The notes: generated from the sequence alone by a model not told the origin. A stretch of DNA of 64,000 nucleotides from Cryobacterium sp. GrIS_2_6 (GCF_035984545.1 NZ_JAXCHP010000001.1:2480001-2544000); one strand, 5' to 3'. Shown: positions 32,360-39,098, numbered from the stretch's first letter. Numbers and translations: made by a program.

Positions 32360-32449
32360 CAGTAGAGAATGGCATTAGAGGCTCCGAGCAATCGGGGCTT
32401 TTCTTTTGCCTACTTATATCAGCCGAATGCCAAACAGTAGAGAATGGCA
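32360..32449 (+). repeat. 15-bp direct repeat flanking the terminator
   Basis: CAGTAGAGAATGGCA occurs at 32360-32374 and 32435-32449, 75 bp apart, with the terminator hairpin between the copies. Possible protein-binding site or duplication product. Confidence 0.6.
32381..32407 (+). terminator. Rho-independent terminator of the noncoding region
   Basis: GCTCCGA / TCGGGGC (7 bp with one G-T pair), loop GCAA, followed by TTTTCTTTT. It points rightward although no coding gene precedes it on that strand, which supports a noncoding transcript. Confidence 0.75.
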
Positions 32450-32583
32450 ATCGGTTATGACTGAAGTATGCGGAAAGTCACACATTAAGTCAATGCTAAA
32501 TCACGCTGCAATTGTGACGTTAAGTGGATAACTCCCAAACTTCACACTATGCAAACAGATACTGGTAACGCATACTACGGGGC

Positions 32584-32799
32584 ATGAAGAATGGGCAAAA
32601 CAAACAATCACTGTTCAGAGTCATAGACGTACCAGATCTCATCTTTCCCCGCCCTCAGAGCGCTATAGATGCTGATAGAGCAGACGATAGGAAAAAGGTG
32701 CAATACCTGTCACAATTAGTCGAGAGAATGAAAGGACAGCCCCCTCGCAGGCGTCGCCCTTCGTCCTCACTGCCAGAAGAAACAAACCCCGCTGCTTAG
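32584..32799 (+). CDS. Small basic hypothetical protein
   Basis: A 71-residue protein (MKNGQNKQSLFRVIDVPDLI, a helix VQYLSQLVERMKG and a basic tail PPRRRRPSS). No good ribosome binding site is seen. A strong terminator begins inside its last codons. It might be a DNA-binding or regulatory peptide, and it is the only rightward frame between the RNA region and 34.7 kb. Coding status is moderately supported. Confidence 0.5.
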   Translation: MKNGQNKQSLFRVIDVPDLIFPRPQSAIDADRADDRKKVQYLSQLVERMKGQPPRRRRPSSSLPEETNPAA

Positions 32800-32815
32800 G
32801 CGGGGTTCTTCTTTT
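32785..32815. terminator. Bidirectional terminator
   Basis: AACCCCGC / GCGGGGTT with a 7-nt loop followed by CTTCTTTT on the + strand. It ends the small rightward gene; the convergent minus-strand gene stops at 32814 within it. Confidence 0.8.
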
Positions 32816-33005
32816 AGTGGATTAGTGACATAGATGCGACCAGGAGAGCGAGTATCCCGATCCACAAGGCCGTGTCATCAGTCCTGGCACTTGTTCGGTA
32901 ATTCCGAACCACTGGATGCCGTGCAACTCGATGGACTATTCGCCTGGAGGATCTCCTCAGCTTTGAGAGGTCAATGATCTCACCAGTTGCGGTATTGACG
33001 ATCAT
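32814..33005 (-). CDS. Small membrane protein
   Basis: A 63-residue protein: MIVNTATGEIIDLSKLRRSS, a basic middle (RRIVHRVARHPVVRNYRTSA) and a C-terminal helix (ALWIGILALLVASMSLIH). The opening TATGEIIDL resembles small phage proteins of unknown function. The start overlaps the upstream stop by 4 bp (ATGA). It is the third gene of a short leftward unit starting at 33387. Confidence 0.65.
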   Translation of the reverse strand: MIVNTATGEIIDLSKLRRSSRRIVHRVARHPVVRNYRTSARTDDTALWIGILALLVASMSLIH

Positions 33006-33214
33006 ATTCGTTCAACACCAGCCCACAAGTAGGTCTTATCCTCCTCTGCAATCAGAAGATATTCGGCACCTTGCTTTAGGAGTTTATTGTAGGCACTTGA
33101 AGCAATTCTACGATCTGAATATACAAAGACTACTTTCTTGCCATCCACTTTGGCGCATAGATCAATGGTGCCATTTCTATGGTTTGTCGTCGTGTTGCGA
33201 GCTATTTCAATCAT
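33002..33214 (-). CDS. Small hypothetical protein
   Basis: A 70-residue protein of alternating strands and helices (MIEIARNTTTNHRNGTIDLC, KKVVFVYSDRRIASSAYNKL, YLLIAEEDKTYLWAGVERI). It overlaps both neighbours by 4 bp, consistent with coupled translation. No family was recognised. Confidence 0.65.
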   Translation of the reverse strand: MIEIARNTTTNHRNGTIDLCAKVDGKKVVFVYSDRRIASSAYNKLLKQGAEYLLIAEEDKTYLWAGVERI

Positions 33215-33387
33215 GACGCGACCACGCTAACTATTTCATACTCTTCTGTAAAACTATGTTGGACAAAGCTACTAGGGCATTTGTATCCCATCAGTTGAGC
33301 ACTATCTTGTGCAGCCTTACAGTGTTTACAACGCATCAATCGTTTGGCGGTTACGGCATGAGTTAGAGCAAGTGGTAGTTCATTCAT
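33211..33387 (-). CDS. 58-residue CxxC protein
   Basis: Reading from the ATG at 33387 gives MNELPLALTHAVTAKRLMRC, then KHCKAAQD, then YKCPSS and an acidic end. CKHC plus a later Cys suggests a partial zinc ribbon. AGGAAAC stands 8 nt before the ATG, the stop overlaps the next start (ATGA) and a good promoter lies upstream, so the short frame is probably real. Confidence 0.65.
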   Translation of the reverse strand: MNELPLALTHAVTAKRLMRCKHCKAAQDSAQLMGYKCPSSFVQHSFTEEYEIVSVVAS

Positions 33388-33416
33388 TTGAGTGTTTCCT
33401 ATTTAGTTATAAAGGT

Positions 33417-33445
33417 ATTATGCGCCTAACACCTTGAATAATCAA
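33417..33445 (-). promoter_or_regulatory. Promoter of the three-gene leftward unit
   Basis: On the minus strand: TTGATT (33445-33440), 17-bp spacer, CATAAT (33422-33417), about 30 bp before the ATG at 33387. An inverted repeat (CTTGA-AATA-TCAAG type, 33433-33446) overlaps the -35 element and may be an operator. Confidence 0.6.
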
Positions 33446-33471
33446 GTGTATTGCGTTGTAGTTAAAGCTAC

Positions 33472-34185
33472 TTAACTAAAGATCAAAGGCGCAAACTCAG
33501 ACATCGTAGAAACAAGAAACAAGTCCTGTGCGTCTTTCGGTCCACGTTTAACAATCGCACGCAGCCAGCGCGCCCGTGCATCGTCTGGTGCTATGAATAC
33601 AACTAGAGGGAAGACTGGAAGCGTCTCACTATCCGCATTCTCGAACGCGTGAAGATAGCGTTGCAGTTTGTCTTTGATCGCACTTTCCCGCTCCGTGCCC
33701 AGGTCAATTTCTAGCCACAGACTCAAATTACGCTGACGGCCAATGTCGGAGATCTCAACGTGTAAGTCAGGGCGCAGGTCAGATCCCGCGATTACTCGCC
33801 AGGTATAAGGCTCAGTGGTGACTGTATCTATAGAGATGCGCCCCTCATGCTGTAGGTGCAATAGCTCTAGGTAGGCATCAGCTATCCCTATGGTGTGGTG
33901 ATTCACCGACCTAGTAGGCCAGTACCTACCTTCACGCCCGCTGATTGCCCAGCCCGCGCTACCAAGTTGATAGACGTACTGGCCGCTCCCTGATCCGTTC
34001 CCGCCTATAGGACGACGCTCTAGTCGTTTGATGTAGCGGAAGGCCACCAGACGGTCTAAGGCGCGGTACATAGGAGTGACTGACTTGTGATCGTTGAAGT
34101 GCATGACTTTGATGTGGCCTGAAGGTAGTTGTCCGAACTGAGCAATAGACAGGACGATTTGACGGTCACGATCAAGTATGAACAT
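33472..34185 (-). CDS. Replication-relaxation family protein (Replic_Relax)
   Basis: 237 residues when read from the ATG at 34185 (MFILDRDRQIVLSIAQFGQL). An N-terminal winged-helix-like part (HIKVMHFNDHKSVTPMYRAL, then YIKRLERRP) is followed by AGWAISGREG and a C-terminal alpha/beta domain (RPDLHVEI, LWLEIDLGTE). This matches Replic_Relax proteins of actinobacterial plasmids and integrative elements, linked to replication initiation. A promoter ends 7 bp before this ATG, so the mRNA is predicted to be leaderless; a reading from 34320 would cross the promoter. A DnaA box lies 145 bp upstream. Confidence 0.82.
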   Translation of the reverse strand: MFILDRDRQIVLSIAQFGQLPSGHIKVMHFNDHKSVTPMYRALDRLVAFRYIKRLERRPIGGNGSGSGQYVYQLGSAGWAISGREGRYWPTRSVNHHTIGIADAYLELLHLQHEGRISIDTVTTEPYTWRVIAGSDLRPDLHVEISDIGRQRNLSLWLEIDLGTERESAIKDKLQRYLHAFENADSETLPVFPLVVFIAPDDARARWLRAIVKRGPKDAQDLFLVSTMSEFAPLIFS

Positions 34186-34192
34186 GTGAGTC

Positions 34193-34221
34193 ACTATGTA
34201 GCAACGAAGTACGCGTGTCAA
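34193..34221 (-). promoter_or_regulatory. Leaderless promoter of the Replic_Relax gene
   Basis: On the minus strand: TTGACA (34221-34216, full consensus), 17-bp spacer, CATAGT (34198-34193), then GACTCAC and the ATG at 34185. The expected transcription start coincides with the A of the ATG. Confidence 0.75.
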
Positions 34222-34329
34222 ACTGCCGCAGTCCCCCGTGATTCTGGGCGTCTGGTGTGGGGCGAAAACCACAGCAGCCACACAGCCATTTACACACAGT
34301 GACAGATGACCTAATTGCATTGTGAAAAG

Positions 34330-34338
34330 TTATCCACA
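34330..34338 (+). promoter_or_regulatory. DnaA box
   Basis: TTATCCACA, the full consensus, between the two divergent promoters and next to the Replic_Relax gene. Supports a replication origin or DnaA-dependent control in this region. Confidence 0.5.
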
Positions 34339-34367
34339 TAGCCACGTATATTCGATCACTAATACAC

Positions 34368-34396
34368 TTGACTATTAAAGTCCTCAAGCTCATAAT
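34368..34396 (+). promoter_or_regulatory. Promoter of the rightward early operon
   Basis: TTGACT (34368-34373), 17-bp spacer, CATAAT (34391-34396). The predicted start near 34403 leaves a leader of almost 300 nt before the first gene at 34698. A 10-bp palindrome ATCAATTGAT (34419-34428) just after the start could be an operator. Confidence 0.6.
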
Positions 34397-34591
34397 ACGA
34401 CACAGACAAAAGCGGGACATCAATTGATTGGTCCGACAGTGATTAGTCTGCATACATTAACAATTTGAGCGTAGCTGCGTCAGTATGGCGAAACCGAGAC
34501 ACTCTTGCAAGGGTTAGGTACGGAAATTCCAAATGAGAGAGGCTTGCGATGGACAACCGAAAGACTAGCCATACACGGTAGCAAACGTCCT

Positions 34592-34641
34592 GTAATGCAT
34601 TACTCAGTACGACTAAGCGAAGTACAAGTTAGGTCGTACTG
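34592..34641 (+). promoter_or_regulatory. Palindrome and hairpin in the early-operon leader
   Basis: GTAATGCATTAC (34592-34603) is a perfect 12-bp palindrome. Directly after it CAGTACGAC (34605-34613) and GTCGTACTG (34633-34641) form a perfect 9-bp stem, extended inward by TAA / TTA after one bulged G. It may be an operator, an RNA control element or part of an origin. Confidence 0.55.
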
Positions 34642-34697
34642 GCGCACATACGCTCAATCAACTATTTCTAAGGGGGAAGCATTAAGGACACACGACA

Positions 34698-34988
34698 ATG
34701 GCACTAATCAAATGGTGGATACCGAAAAAGAAGAAGGGGCGCAAGCTCGCAAACCCAGGGTACAGCTTCGAAGCAGAACTCATACAGGTTCTCACAGAGG
34801 CAGCAAGAGCAGAGACAATCCTCCAAGGTAAGAAGGTAGCGCCGTCAGTAATGGCCGCGAACCTGATTCTCCGAAATGGAAACGTCTTCATCCCAGTTCG
34901 ATCAACACTGCTCAGGAACTATTTACAACTAAAAAGGGAAACAGATCAACATGAAACATCTACAAAGCAAACGAGCACAACTGAGTAA
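34698..34988 (+). CDS. Hypothetical protein, first gene of the early operon
   Basis: A 96-residue basic protein (MALIKWWIPKKKKGRKLANP, a helix YSFEAELIQVLTEAARAETI, then SVMAANLILRNGNVFIPVRS). AAGGA precedes the ATG by about 9 nt. The central part could be a ribbon-helix-helix-like or other small DNA-binding fold, but that is a guess. The last 38 bp overlap the next gene. Confidence 0.65.
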   Translation: MALIKWWIPKKKKGRKLANPGYSFEAELIQVLTEAARAETILQGKKVAPSVMAANLILRNGNVFIPVRSTLLRNYLQLKRETDQHETSTKQTSTTE

Positions 34989-35151
34989 GGCCACAGCAGA
35001 GCGCGTGAACATGCGTCGCAGCATTGCAGAAGCAAAGCGATCCGCATTCACACCTAAGCGCCACGACTTCACTACAGCCCGCCAGTACGTCAAAAAGACG
35101 CTACGAGACATCGTGCTAAGCAAGACGAACGTCTGGGGAACTATTGCGTAA
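34951..35151 (+). CDS. Small basic hypothetical protein
   Basis: A 66-residue highly basic protein (MKHLQSKRAQLSKATAERVN, a helix RSIAEAKRSAFTPKR, then TARQYVKKTLRDIVLSKTNV). RBS AAGGGAAA lies within the preceding gene, and its last base is shared with the ERF start. No family was recognised. Confidence 0.65.
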   Translation: MKHLQSKRAQLSKATAERVNMRRSIAEAKRSAFTPKRHDFTTARQYVKKTLRDIVLSKTNVWGTIA

Positions 35152-35783
35152 TGGCAGAGGATTTTTCAACTCTTAACCTTTACCAGAAGATTGCGAAGAT
35201 CACTGGCGAAGTAGGCCTCATCAAAAAGGGCGGCACGAACAAAGACCAGGGCTATGCGTTCATCGAGTACGCAGCTGTTGCAGGAGAGCTACGAAGCCTC
35301 TTTGCCAAGTACGGAGTGGTAATCGTCCCCCGCATGCAAGTTGCCTCTAAGCAGAGTCGCAATGAGGTAGAGAGCAAGTACGGAGCCAAGGGAAACCACG
35401 CGCTCATCGACTTCTCATTCAACGTGGTCAATGCCGACAAGCCAGAGGATAGGTTCACAGTGCCTTGGACAGGCGAAGCCCTGTCATTCGATGACAAGGG
35501 AACCAACAAGGCAGCAACGTCCGCATTGAAGTACTACCTAATGCGACAGTTCAATATCAGTGAGAAGGGTGAAGATCCCGACGCTGATAGTCCGACAGCT
35601 ATCGTGCCGCCGGCCACAGCAGTAAGCGATGCACCGACAGAAGAACAGCTTGACCGCATTGAAGAACTTGCACCTATCAAGGGTAAGGACGCCGCCTGGT
35701 TGAAGCTACTTGGTCCGAAACTAACGACAGCTAAGGCAGCAGCACAGGCAATTGAACAGCTTGAAGCTATGGAAGACGCGTAA
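35151..35783 (+). CDS. erf: ERF-family single-strand annealing protein
   Basis: A 210-residue recombinase of the ERF group (LNLYQKIAKITGEVGLIKKG, YAFIEYAAVAGELRSLFAKY, GVVIVPRM, then GTNKAATSALKYYLMRQFNI). It anneals complementary single strands during phage recombination and replication. The C-terminus has a helical domain (TEEQLDRIEELAPIKGKDAA), which may contact single-strand-binding protein or a nuclease partner. It overlaps the genes on both sides. Confidence 0.92.
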   Translation: MAEDFSTLNLYQKIAKITGEVGLIKKGGTNKDQGYAFIEYAAVAGELRSLFAKYGVVIVPRMQVASKQSRNEVESKYGAKGNHALIDFSFNVVNADKPEDRFTVPWTGEALSFDDKGTNKAATSALKYYLMRQFNISEKGEDPDADSPTAIVPPATAVSDAPTEEQLDRIEELAPIKGKDAAWLKLLGPKLTTAKAAAQAIEQLEAMEDA

Positions 35784-36034
35784 TGCACGTCGATGACCTG
35801 GACTTCACAGCAGAGGCCCTAGAAGAGCAAGCACGCGAGGAAGAAGCCCGTGACCTGGTACACGGTGAACGGTACCCGAACGATGCGGATTGCATTGCTT
35901 GTCTCACCTTTACATCAGTAGACAAAGACGGCCTATGTGAGCCGTGCAACCGTCGCAACGTCAATAGTCGAGCAGAGTTGCTTGCACTGTTGAAGCCAAT
36001 AACTAAAGGGCCAAGTGCCCAGGAGAAGAACTAA
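35783..36034 (+). CDS. Small zinc-ribbon-like protein
   Basis: An 83-residue protein with an acidic helical N-terminus (TAEALEEQAREEEARDLVHG) and a pair of cysteine knuckles (CIACL, then GLCEPCNRRN) that can bind one zinc ion. The pattern is common in small phage early proteins. It shares a base with the ERF stop. Confidence 0.65.
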   Translation: MHVDDLDFTAEALEEQAREEEARDLVHGERYPNDADCIACLTFTSVDKDGLCEPCNRRNVNSRAELLALLKPITKGPSAQEKN

Positions 36035-36496
36035 ATGGGACGAGGACTAAATATGACAGCAGCCAGGTTCCGCGCTATCAAGCGTGCAATCAGATCTCAG
36101 GCAGAGACGAACTACTACAACCCTAATAGCATTGCACGGCAGCACGGCACAAGCGAAGCAACTGTCAATAATATCAGCGAACTCAAGAACTGGGCAGCAT
36201 ACGAAGCTCAGAAACACGCAGCACAGGCTCGACAGAAGCAGCTAGGCATCAACAAAGACTTTTCGAACTATGGCCCCACTGTCACCGCTGAAAAAACCCT
36301 TCAGCAAAAGATAGAAGCGCACAATGAGAAGAGAATCCAGATGATGATTGACGACCATGAAGCTGAGATGGACAAACCTATGACTCAGCGGCAGATGCTG
36401 GAATTTGAGAAACAGCTGAACGAACGAATTAGCGTACAGAACCAGCTCATCGCAGCTAAAGCAAACAAGCGCAAGATGTTTTGGAGCCGAGGCTAA
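36035..36496 (+). CDS. Putative HTH protein with coiled coil
   Basis: A 153-residue protein (ATG at 36035 or 36053). A HTH-like segment (NPNSIARQHGTSEATVNNIS, about residues 30-49) is followed by a helix-rich C-terminal part (TLQQKIEAHNEKRIQMMIDD, EFEKQLNERISVQNQLIAAK) that looks like a coiled coil. It might be a transcriptional regulator or a DNA-binding replication accessory. It ends TAATG, overlapping the next start. Confidence 0.65.
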   Translation: MGRGLNMTAARFRAIKRAIRSQAETNYYNPNSIARQHGTSEATVNNISELKNWAAYEAQKHAAQARQKQLGINKDFSNYGPTVTAEKTLQQKIEAHNEKRIQMMIDDHEAEMDKPMTQRQMLEFEKQLNERISVQNQLIAAKANKRKMFWSRG

Positions 36497-36804
36497 TGCC
36501 GGGCAATCAAGTTGGAGGTCTAAAGGCGAGGGACAAGAACCTGGCAAGTGATCCAGACTTTTACAAGAAGATCGGACGCAAAGGTGGGTCTAACGGCAAA
36601 GGCCCTGACTACCAAAAGGGCGGGATCAAGGCAGCAGGTTTTGCAGCTAACCCGGAGCTGGCACGAGTAGCTGGAGCTAAGGGTGGTTACATCTCAAAGC
36701 GCCGACCAGCTGCATCAAAAGAAGCTGAGCTAGTACAGGAAGAAGCTGAACCAGCAGTGGCTAAGCACTCGATCTGGAACAAGATCGTCGGACGGAATAG
36801 CTAG
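36496..36804 (+). CDS. KGG-repeat phage protein
   Basis: A 102-residue basic protein starting at the ATG that overlaps the preceding stop. Three Gly-rich motifs are spaced along the chain (FYKKIGRKGGSNGKG, KGGIKAAGFAAN, GAKGGYISKRR), as in the KGG stress-protein-like domain found in phage proteins. The C-terminal third is acidic and then basic. Probably nucleic-acid-binding; the exact function is unknown. Confidence 0.7.
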   Translation: MPGNQVGGLKARDKNLASDPDFYKKIGRKGGSNGKGPDYQKGGIKAAGFAANPELARVAGAKGGYISKRRPAASKEAELVQEEAEPAVAKHSIWNKIVGRNS

Positions 36805-37074
36805 ATGTCACGGGTAGTCATTCACATCCGAACTGATGAAGAGAACTCTGGATTTGAGGAAGCATTCCGCTCCCTACGATCTGGGTATGTTCTATCGTTG
36901 CCGACTGTGTATGACTTGAAGGGTCCAGACCCTCTAGACATCTTCACTCATACAAAAGAGGTGTTCGACGCCAACTGCACAATTCAGATTGGTGAACCGC
37001 GTATGGAGTTGAGTAACAATTTGCAATCAAAGGTCTGGCTATTGATGTCCGCTGGAATGGGCCTCTATGAGTAA
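36805..37074 (+). CDS. Hypothetical protein
   Basis: An 89-residue protein starting directly after the previous stop (MSRVVIHIRTDEENSGFEEA, then DPLDIFTHTKEVFDANC). The alternating strands and helices suggest a compact alpha/beta fold. Its 3' end overlaps the resolvase start by 8 bp. No family was recognised. Confidence 0.65.
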   Translation: MSRVVIHIRTDEENSGFEEAFRSLRSGYVLSLPTVYDLKGPDPLDIFTHTKEVFDANCTIQIGEPRMELSNNLQSKVWLLMSAGMGLYE

Positions 37075-37714
37075 AGTCGTCGCCTATGTTCGAGTTAGTA
37101 CCAACCATCAAGACCACGAGAATCAGCGATATGAGATTACTCAGTTCGCAGTACGGCAAGGTTTAGAAATCAGTGAATATGTAGCTGAAGTCATTACTGG
37201 TAAGGCAGCAGTCAAAGATCGAAAGATCGGCGACCTGCTCGCCTCACTGGAAGATGGCGACACATTAGTCGTATCAGAAGTCAGCCGGATCTCTCGAAGC
37301 CTCACAGCAGTTCTTACAACCATTGAAGATGCAACTAAGCGTGGCGTCACGATAATGACAGTAAAGGGTGGCCATGTCTTCGGTGACAACATCAACTCAA
37401 AAGTCATCGCTTTTGCCTTCGGCTTAGCAGCTGAGATCGAGCGCGATCTCATTTCAGCAAGAACCAAGGAAGCGCTAGCACGCAAGAAGGCAGAGGGAGT
37501 CATCCTAGGACGCCCAGTCGGAAGTCACACTGTTGAGAATCTGAAGCTTTGGGGTAAGGATGAGGAAATCTTGACAATGATGATGAAACGAGTTCCAAAG
37601 TCAGCTATTGCACGATTACTTGACGTAAACCGAAACACATTGTCTGCATATATAGAACGGCGTGAATTAGTCAAGGAACTACTGTGGAGACGTCACAATC
37701 AAATCAAGAATTAG
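37067..37714 (+). CDS. Small serine recombinase (resolvase/invertase)
   Basis: A 215-residue serine recombinase: catalytic Ser11 in VAYVRVSTNHQD, the LVVSEVSRISRS arginine segment and a long E-helix (KVIAFAFGLAAEIERDLISA RTKEAL region). The C-terminal HTH (KSAIARLLDVNRNTLSAYIE) binds the site. It is separate from the large integrase. Nested inverted repeats lie about 85 bp downstream and may be its target. Resolution of multimers is the likely role if the element has a circular replicating stage; inversion is the alternative. Confidence 0.88.
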   Translation: MSKVVAYVRVSTNHQDHENQRYEITQFAVRQGLEISEYVAEVITGKAAVKDRKIGDLLASLEDGDTLVVSEVSRISRSLTAVLTTIEDATKRGVTIMTVKGGHVFGDNINSKVIAFAFGLAAEIERDLISARTKEALARKKAEGVILGRPVGSHTVENLKLWGKDEEILTMMMKRVPKSAIARLLDVNRNTLSAYIERRELVKELLWRRHNQIKN

Positions 37715-37797
37715 ATAAAACAAGCACTATCTGCCTAAAAGTGAAATAAGGACAGAATGGCTGCAAAAAGTAAAGAACCGTCCCGGCTTGGCTCGAA

Positions 37798-37842
37798 CGT
37801 CGCGGAAATATAACTAACTCCTATTAGGACTATGCCGCGACG
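37798..37842. repeat. Nested inverted repeats downstream of the resolvase gene
   Basis: CGTCGCGG (37798-37805) and CCGCGACG (37835-37842) enclose a second dyad TCCTA-T-TAGGA (37819-37829). A recombination site for the resolvase is possible; a terminator is less likely because no T-run follows. Confidence 0.45.
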
Positions 37843-37889
37843 GTCGATTCAGGCCAGGACCGAACAACAACTGAATATGGAGAACCAAG

Positions 37890-38039
37890 ATGCCAAACGC
37901 AGAACAAGAGACTGAGCGACTAGCCCAGTACCTCATGAAGAACTTTCCAGAAGCAATCAGGTTTGGCCTTACAGCCGTAGACATTGCGATACTTCTACTG
38001 AACGATCTAAAGCAGAACACGGACGATGGGTCCCTCTGA
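37890..38039 (+). CDS. 49-residue hypothetical protein
   Basis: Reads MPNAEQETERLAQYLMKNFP, then EAIRFGLTAVDIAILLLNDL and a polar end. TGGAG precedes the ATG by 8 nt and the frame overlaps the next start by 14 bp, as for other gene pairs here. Small, helical, unknown function. Confidence 0.55.
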   Translation: MPNAEQETERLAQYLMKNFPEAIRFGLTAVDIAILLLNDLKQNTDDGSL

Positions 38040-38289
38040 GCGCTTGAAGCAAGACGTAGCTATTGAGCTCACTACGCGAGAGCTTCACAAGTCAACGGAA
38101 TACGCGGACCAGGAGAAGTTCAGTGACAGCGCACTCGTGACTGTAGAGCAGCACCTAGACGTAATCGGTCAATTCGCCCAAGACTTCCCTTCCCTGCTGA
38201 GCATCGTTGCTCTGATCAGGAACCGAAGGGACTTTGAATGCGACCAACGAGCAATTGAGAATCAAACTAAACAGGAACCACATGAATGA
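38026..38289 (+). CDS. Hypothetical protein
   Basis: An 87-residue mostly helical, hydrophilic protein (MGPSERLKQDVAIELTTREL, LVTVEQHLDVIGQFAQDFPS, LLSIVALIRNRRDF). It overlaps the ArdC-like gene by 4 bp (ATGA). The start of the latter is set off by the AACTAAACAGGA leader motif within the 3' end of this gene. No family was recognised. Confidence 0.6.
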   Translation: MGPSERLKQDVAIELTTRELHKSTEYADQEKFSDSALVTVEQHLDVIGQFAQDFPSLLSIVALIRNRRDFECDQRAIENQTKQEPHE

Positions 38290-39098
38290 CAGAGCTTCTA
38301 ACCAACAGCCGGCCACCCGAGAAGTTCAACCCGCAGGAAGTTGAGTGGGCAGCACTACTTGAAACGGCGCTGACAATGCCGGGTGCGCTTGGAGCTACCT
38401 ATAGCCGCTTCAGGCAGTACAGTATGGGCAATCAGATTGCTCTCTTCATGCAAGGAGCCACAGGTCCAGTAGCGCCGTACAAGAAATGGTTAGAGCTAGG
38501 ACGCCAGGTACGCAAGGGATCAAAAGCGATGGCCGTGCAAGTTCCTCTTCTCTACAAAGAGGCGAACCGTGAAGGTCTGATCGAGAACAAGGTCAAGGGC
38601 TTCAAGTGGGTCAACAGCGTCTTCGAGCTGGCAGACACAGACGGTGAGGACTTACCGCAGTACGAGCCGCCTGAGTGGTCCAGAGAGCGTGCAATGGGCA
38701 CCCTAGGGATTCAGCAAGTGGCGTTCGAGAACTTCAACGGAAACAGCCAAGGCTACTCACGCGGCAATGAGATCGCAATCAACCCAGTTGCTGCATATCC
38801 GTTCAAGACGACGATCCACGAGATGGCGCACGTCGCAATGAAGCACACGACGCCTGAGGGTTTAGCCGAGTACCAGTCCCACCGAGGACTGATGGAGTTC
38901 GGAGCTGAAGGTACGGCATACCTGGTGATGAATGAGCTCAATGCGCTAGATCAGATGGATGCCCCTGAGAGCCGCGCTTACATCCAGACCTGGCTACGGG
39001 GCGAGACACCAGACGACAAGGCGATCCGGCAAGTACTGGCGACGACAGGAACGATATTAAAAGCAGGGCGTGAACAGCCTAAGGAGGAACAAGAATGA
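38286..39098 (+). CDS. ArdC-like antirestriction protein with zincin domain
   Basis: A 270-residue protein. The N-terminal part (ALGATYSRFRQYSMGNQIAL, then YKKWLELGRQVRKGSKAMAV) is the ArdC single-strand-DNA-binding domain. The C-terminal part is a metallopeptidase-like zincin with HEMAH (178-182) and a downstream acidic ligand in EFGAEGTAYLV (Glu208). ArdC proteins on conjugative plasmids protect incoming single-stranded DNA from restriction. In a phage it may serve early infection or DNA transfer by the T4CP-like module; that link is inference. Confidence 0.85.
   Translation: MTELLTNSRPPEKFNPQEVEWAALLETALTMPGALGATYSRFRQYSMGNQIALFMQGATGPVAPYKKWLELGRQVRKGSKAMAVQVPLLYKEANREGLIENKVKGFKWVNSVFELADTDGEDLPQYEPPEWSRERAMGTLGIQQVAFENFNGNSQGYSRGNEIAINPVAAYPFKTTIHEMAHVAMKHTTPEGLAEYQSHRGLMEFGAEGTAYLVMNELNALDQMDAPESRAYIQTWLRGETPDDKAIRQVLATTGTILKAGREQPKEEQE

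Larger units (their letters stand above)
31740..32410 (+). ncRNA. Candidate large structured noncoding RNA
   Basis: Between 31668 and 32583 there is no convincing gene, but there are several long complementary segments: an 80-nt hairpin (31761-31840), a 115-nt hairpin (31888-32002), and two 8-bp helices arranged as a pseudoknot (32022-32141). A terminator with a T-run at 32381-32407 reads on the + strand, which suggests a + strand transcript of roughly 650-700 nt. Phages carry very large RNAs of unknown role such as GOLLD and ROOL; whether this belongs to either cannot be told by eye. The promoter was not identified. The region could also be a replication or packaging site. Confidence 0.5.

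Noticed and set aside
32169..32450. 93-codon minus-strand frame across the noncoding region
   Set aside because: It has no ribosome binding site, it covers the terminator and the direct repeats (MPFST occurs twice because of the DNA repeat), and its composition is not protein-like.
34186..34320. Longer N-terminus of the Replic_Relax protein
   Set aside because: The extra 45 codons contain the consensus promoter TTGACA-17-CATAGT and show no similarity to the family, so the ATG at 34185 is preferred.
34505..34831. 108-codon rightward frame overlapping the first early gene
   Set aside because: It lacks a ribosome binding site, passes through the leader hairpin and is in another frame than the well-supported gene at 34698.
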